The translations under genes were made by a program, and so were the position numbers. Positions 6,661 through 7,045 of a DNA stretch of 7,045 nt are shown here, piece after piece. The stretch comes from Sphaerochaeta sp. GTDB lineage: Bacteria; Spirochaetota; Spirochaetia; Sphaerochaetales; Sphaerochaetaceae. The stretch lies in assembly GCA_003446545.1 (NCBI GenBank), contig DMAO01000140.1, positions 1-7,045 of the forward strand, in the 5' to 3' direction. The notes under the pieces were generated by a model. That model was not told the origin of the DNA. It ran no database searches and saw nothing but the letters and a program-made list of their open reading frames with translations. Positions within the stretch are counted from its first letter, which is position 1, and every line of letters begins with the position of its first letter.

Positions 6661-6939
6661 TCATAGTCTGTTTGAAATTCTGTATACTACGTCCCGTTTC
6701 TGAACAGCAAGGATAAGAATAGTAATTTCCTTGTCAAATATTTTGGAAATGATACGATAATTACCGACCCGATACCCCCAGTATCCAGAGAGGTTTTCTG
6801 TCAAAGGCTTTCCGAGTGACCTAGGATTATGACTTTCCTCCAATTTTTTCAGATATTTCAGAATCTTGATTTTTACTGAGTTGTCCAAAGTGGAAAGCTC
6901 TTTCCTAGCTTGATCCTCAAACCTGATCAGATAAGCCAT
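6661..6939 (-). CDS. RelE/ParE-family toxin of a type II toxin-antitoxin module
   Basis: A 92-residue basic protein with the RelE/ParE fold pattern: an N-terminal beta strand (AYLIRFEDQARKEL), two helices with Lys-rich faces (about 20-36), then GYRVGNYRIISKI (55-67) and the C-terminal KRDVVYRI (81-88). Family toxins of the RelE branch cleave mRNA in the ribosomal A site. The basic and Tyr residues used for this would correspond here to Arg57, Arg62, Arg82 and Tyr86, assigned by pattern only. ParE-like gyrase poisoning cannot be excluded. The ATG overlaps the antitoxin reading frame by 23 nt and has only a poor, distant purine stretch upstream, which points to translation coupled to the antitoxin. 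Bases 6661-6900 contain 90 G+C of 240 by hand count (37.5%), well below the core genes. The reading frame is intact. Confidence 0.88.
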   Translation of the reverse strand: MAYLIRFEDQARKELSTLDNSVKIKILKYLKKLEESHNPRSLGKPLTENLSGYWGYRVGNYRIISKIFDKEITILILAVQKRDVVYRISNRL

Positions 6940-7045
6940 TTTCTGCTATAACTTCTTCGAGCGAGGACGTCTTACTACGTCCTGCTCTGACATCTTCATC
7001 GCGTTTCTGTGCCAGATAGATCATTTCAAGATCACATACTTTATC
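6917..7045 (-). CDS. RelB-like antitoxin, 5' end cut by window edge (partial)
   Basis: A frame open from the right edge gives 42 residues and a TGA at 6919-6917; the start lies outside the window. The visible C-terminal part (LEMIYLAQKRDED, then about ten polar residues, then SSLEEVIAENGL) matches the usual tail of RelB/StbD-type antitoxins, an amphipathic helix followed by a SLEEV...GL segment. The DNA-binding N-terminus is missing. Such antitoxins wrap around and block the toxin, and usually repress their own promoter, which would be to the right of the window. The frame overlaps the toxin start by 23 nt in the classical antitoxin-first order. A strong hairpin (6959-6987) lies within it. 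Confidence 0.8.
   Translation of the reverse strand, partial: DKVCDLEMIYLAQKRDEDVRAGRSKTSSLEEVIAENGLSDQV
6959..6987 (-). repeat. Hairpin-forming inverted repeat inside the antitoxin gene, upstream of the toxin start
   Basis: GAGC plus AGGACGT (6959-6962 and 6964-6970) pairs with ACGTCCT plus GCTC (6977-6987). This gives 11 bp with one bulged base (6963) and a 6-nt loop (6971-6976). In the transcript the structure ends 19 nt before the toxin ATG at 6939. It may influence toxin translation, or may simply reflect coding constraints. Confidence 0.6.

Noticed and set aside
1..7045. tRNA or rRNA genes, CRISPR arrays, insertion sequences
   Set aside because: I looked for cloverleaf arms, regularly spaced repeats, and transposase motifs with terminal repeats, and saw none.

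Overview
The window looks like chromosomal DNA from a bacterium with roughly 50-60% G+C in its core genes. I think a spirochaete of the Sphaerochaeta/Treponema kind is most likely. That rests on the general feel of the MnmE, EF-P and EpmA sequences and has not been searched, so it is moderate-confidence inference.

Layout. Positions 1-4852 hold a minus-strand run read mnmE > mnmG > rsmG > a membrane protein cut by the left edge. The genes are tightly packed: 1 nt between mnmE and mnmG, a 14-nt overlap between mnmG and rsmG, and 45 nt before the membrane gene. MnmE and MnmG together modify the wobble uridine of certain tRNAs, RsmG methylates 16S rRNA, and the last gene has the N-terminal architecture of an FtsK/SpoIIIE DNA translocase (four membrane helices plus a charged linker).

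A 67-nt divergent intergenic region (4853-4919) separates this run from epmA-efp on the plus strand (4920-6484). EpmA is a lysyl-tRNA-synthetase-like enzyme that attaches a lysine derivative to elongation factor P, and its substrate EF-P is the next gene. The acceptor Lys32 sits in an intact PGKG loop. The 13-bp hairpin with a T run at 6503-6534 ends this operon. Taken together, the window is mostly a translation-fidelity neighbourhood: tRNA wobble modification, rRNA methylation and EF-P activation.

Positions 6485-6660 hold the efp terminator and a weaker hairpin facing the other way, and no gene. At the right edge a minus-strand type II toxin-antitoxin pair (RelB-like antitoxin, cut by the edge, then RelE-like toxin) is visibly AT-richer than the rest. 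It is probably an acquired module.

The most interesting signals are not genes. The divergent mnmE/epmA promoter region can be read as two promoters sharing one palindromic -35 hexamer, with equal 18-bp spacers, each placing the transcription start at or within 1 nt of the ATG. A strong hairpin lies in the antitoxin message shortly before the toxin start. I did not find an obviously new multi-gene system.
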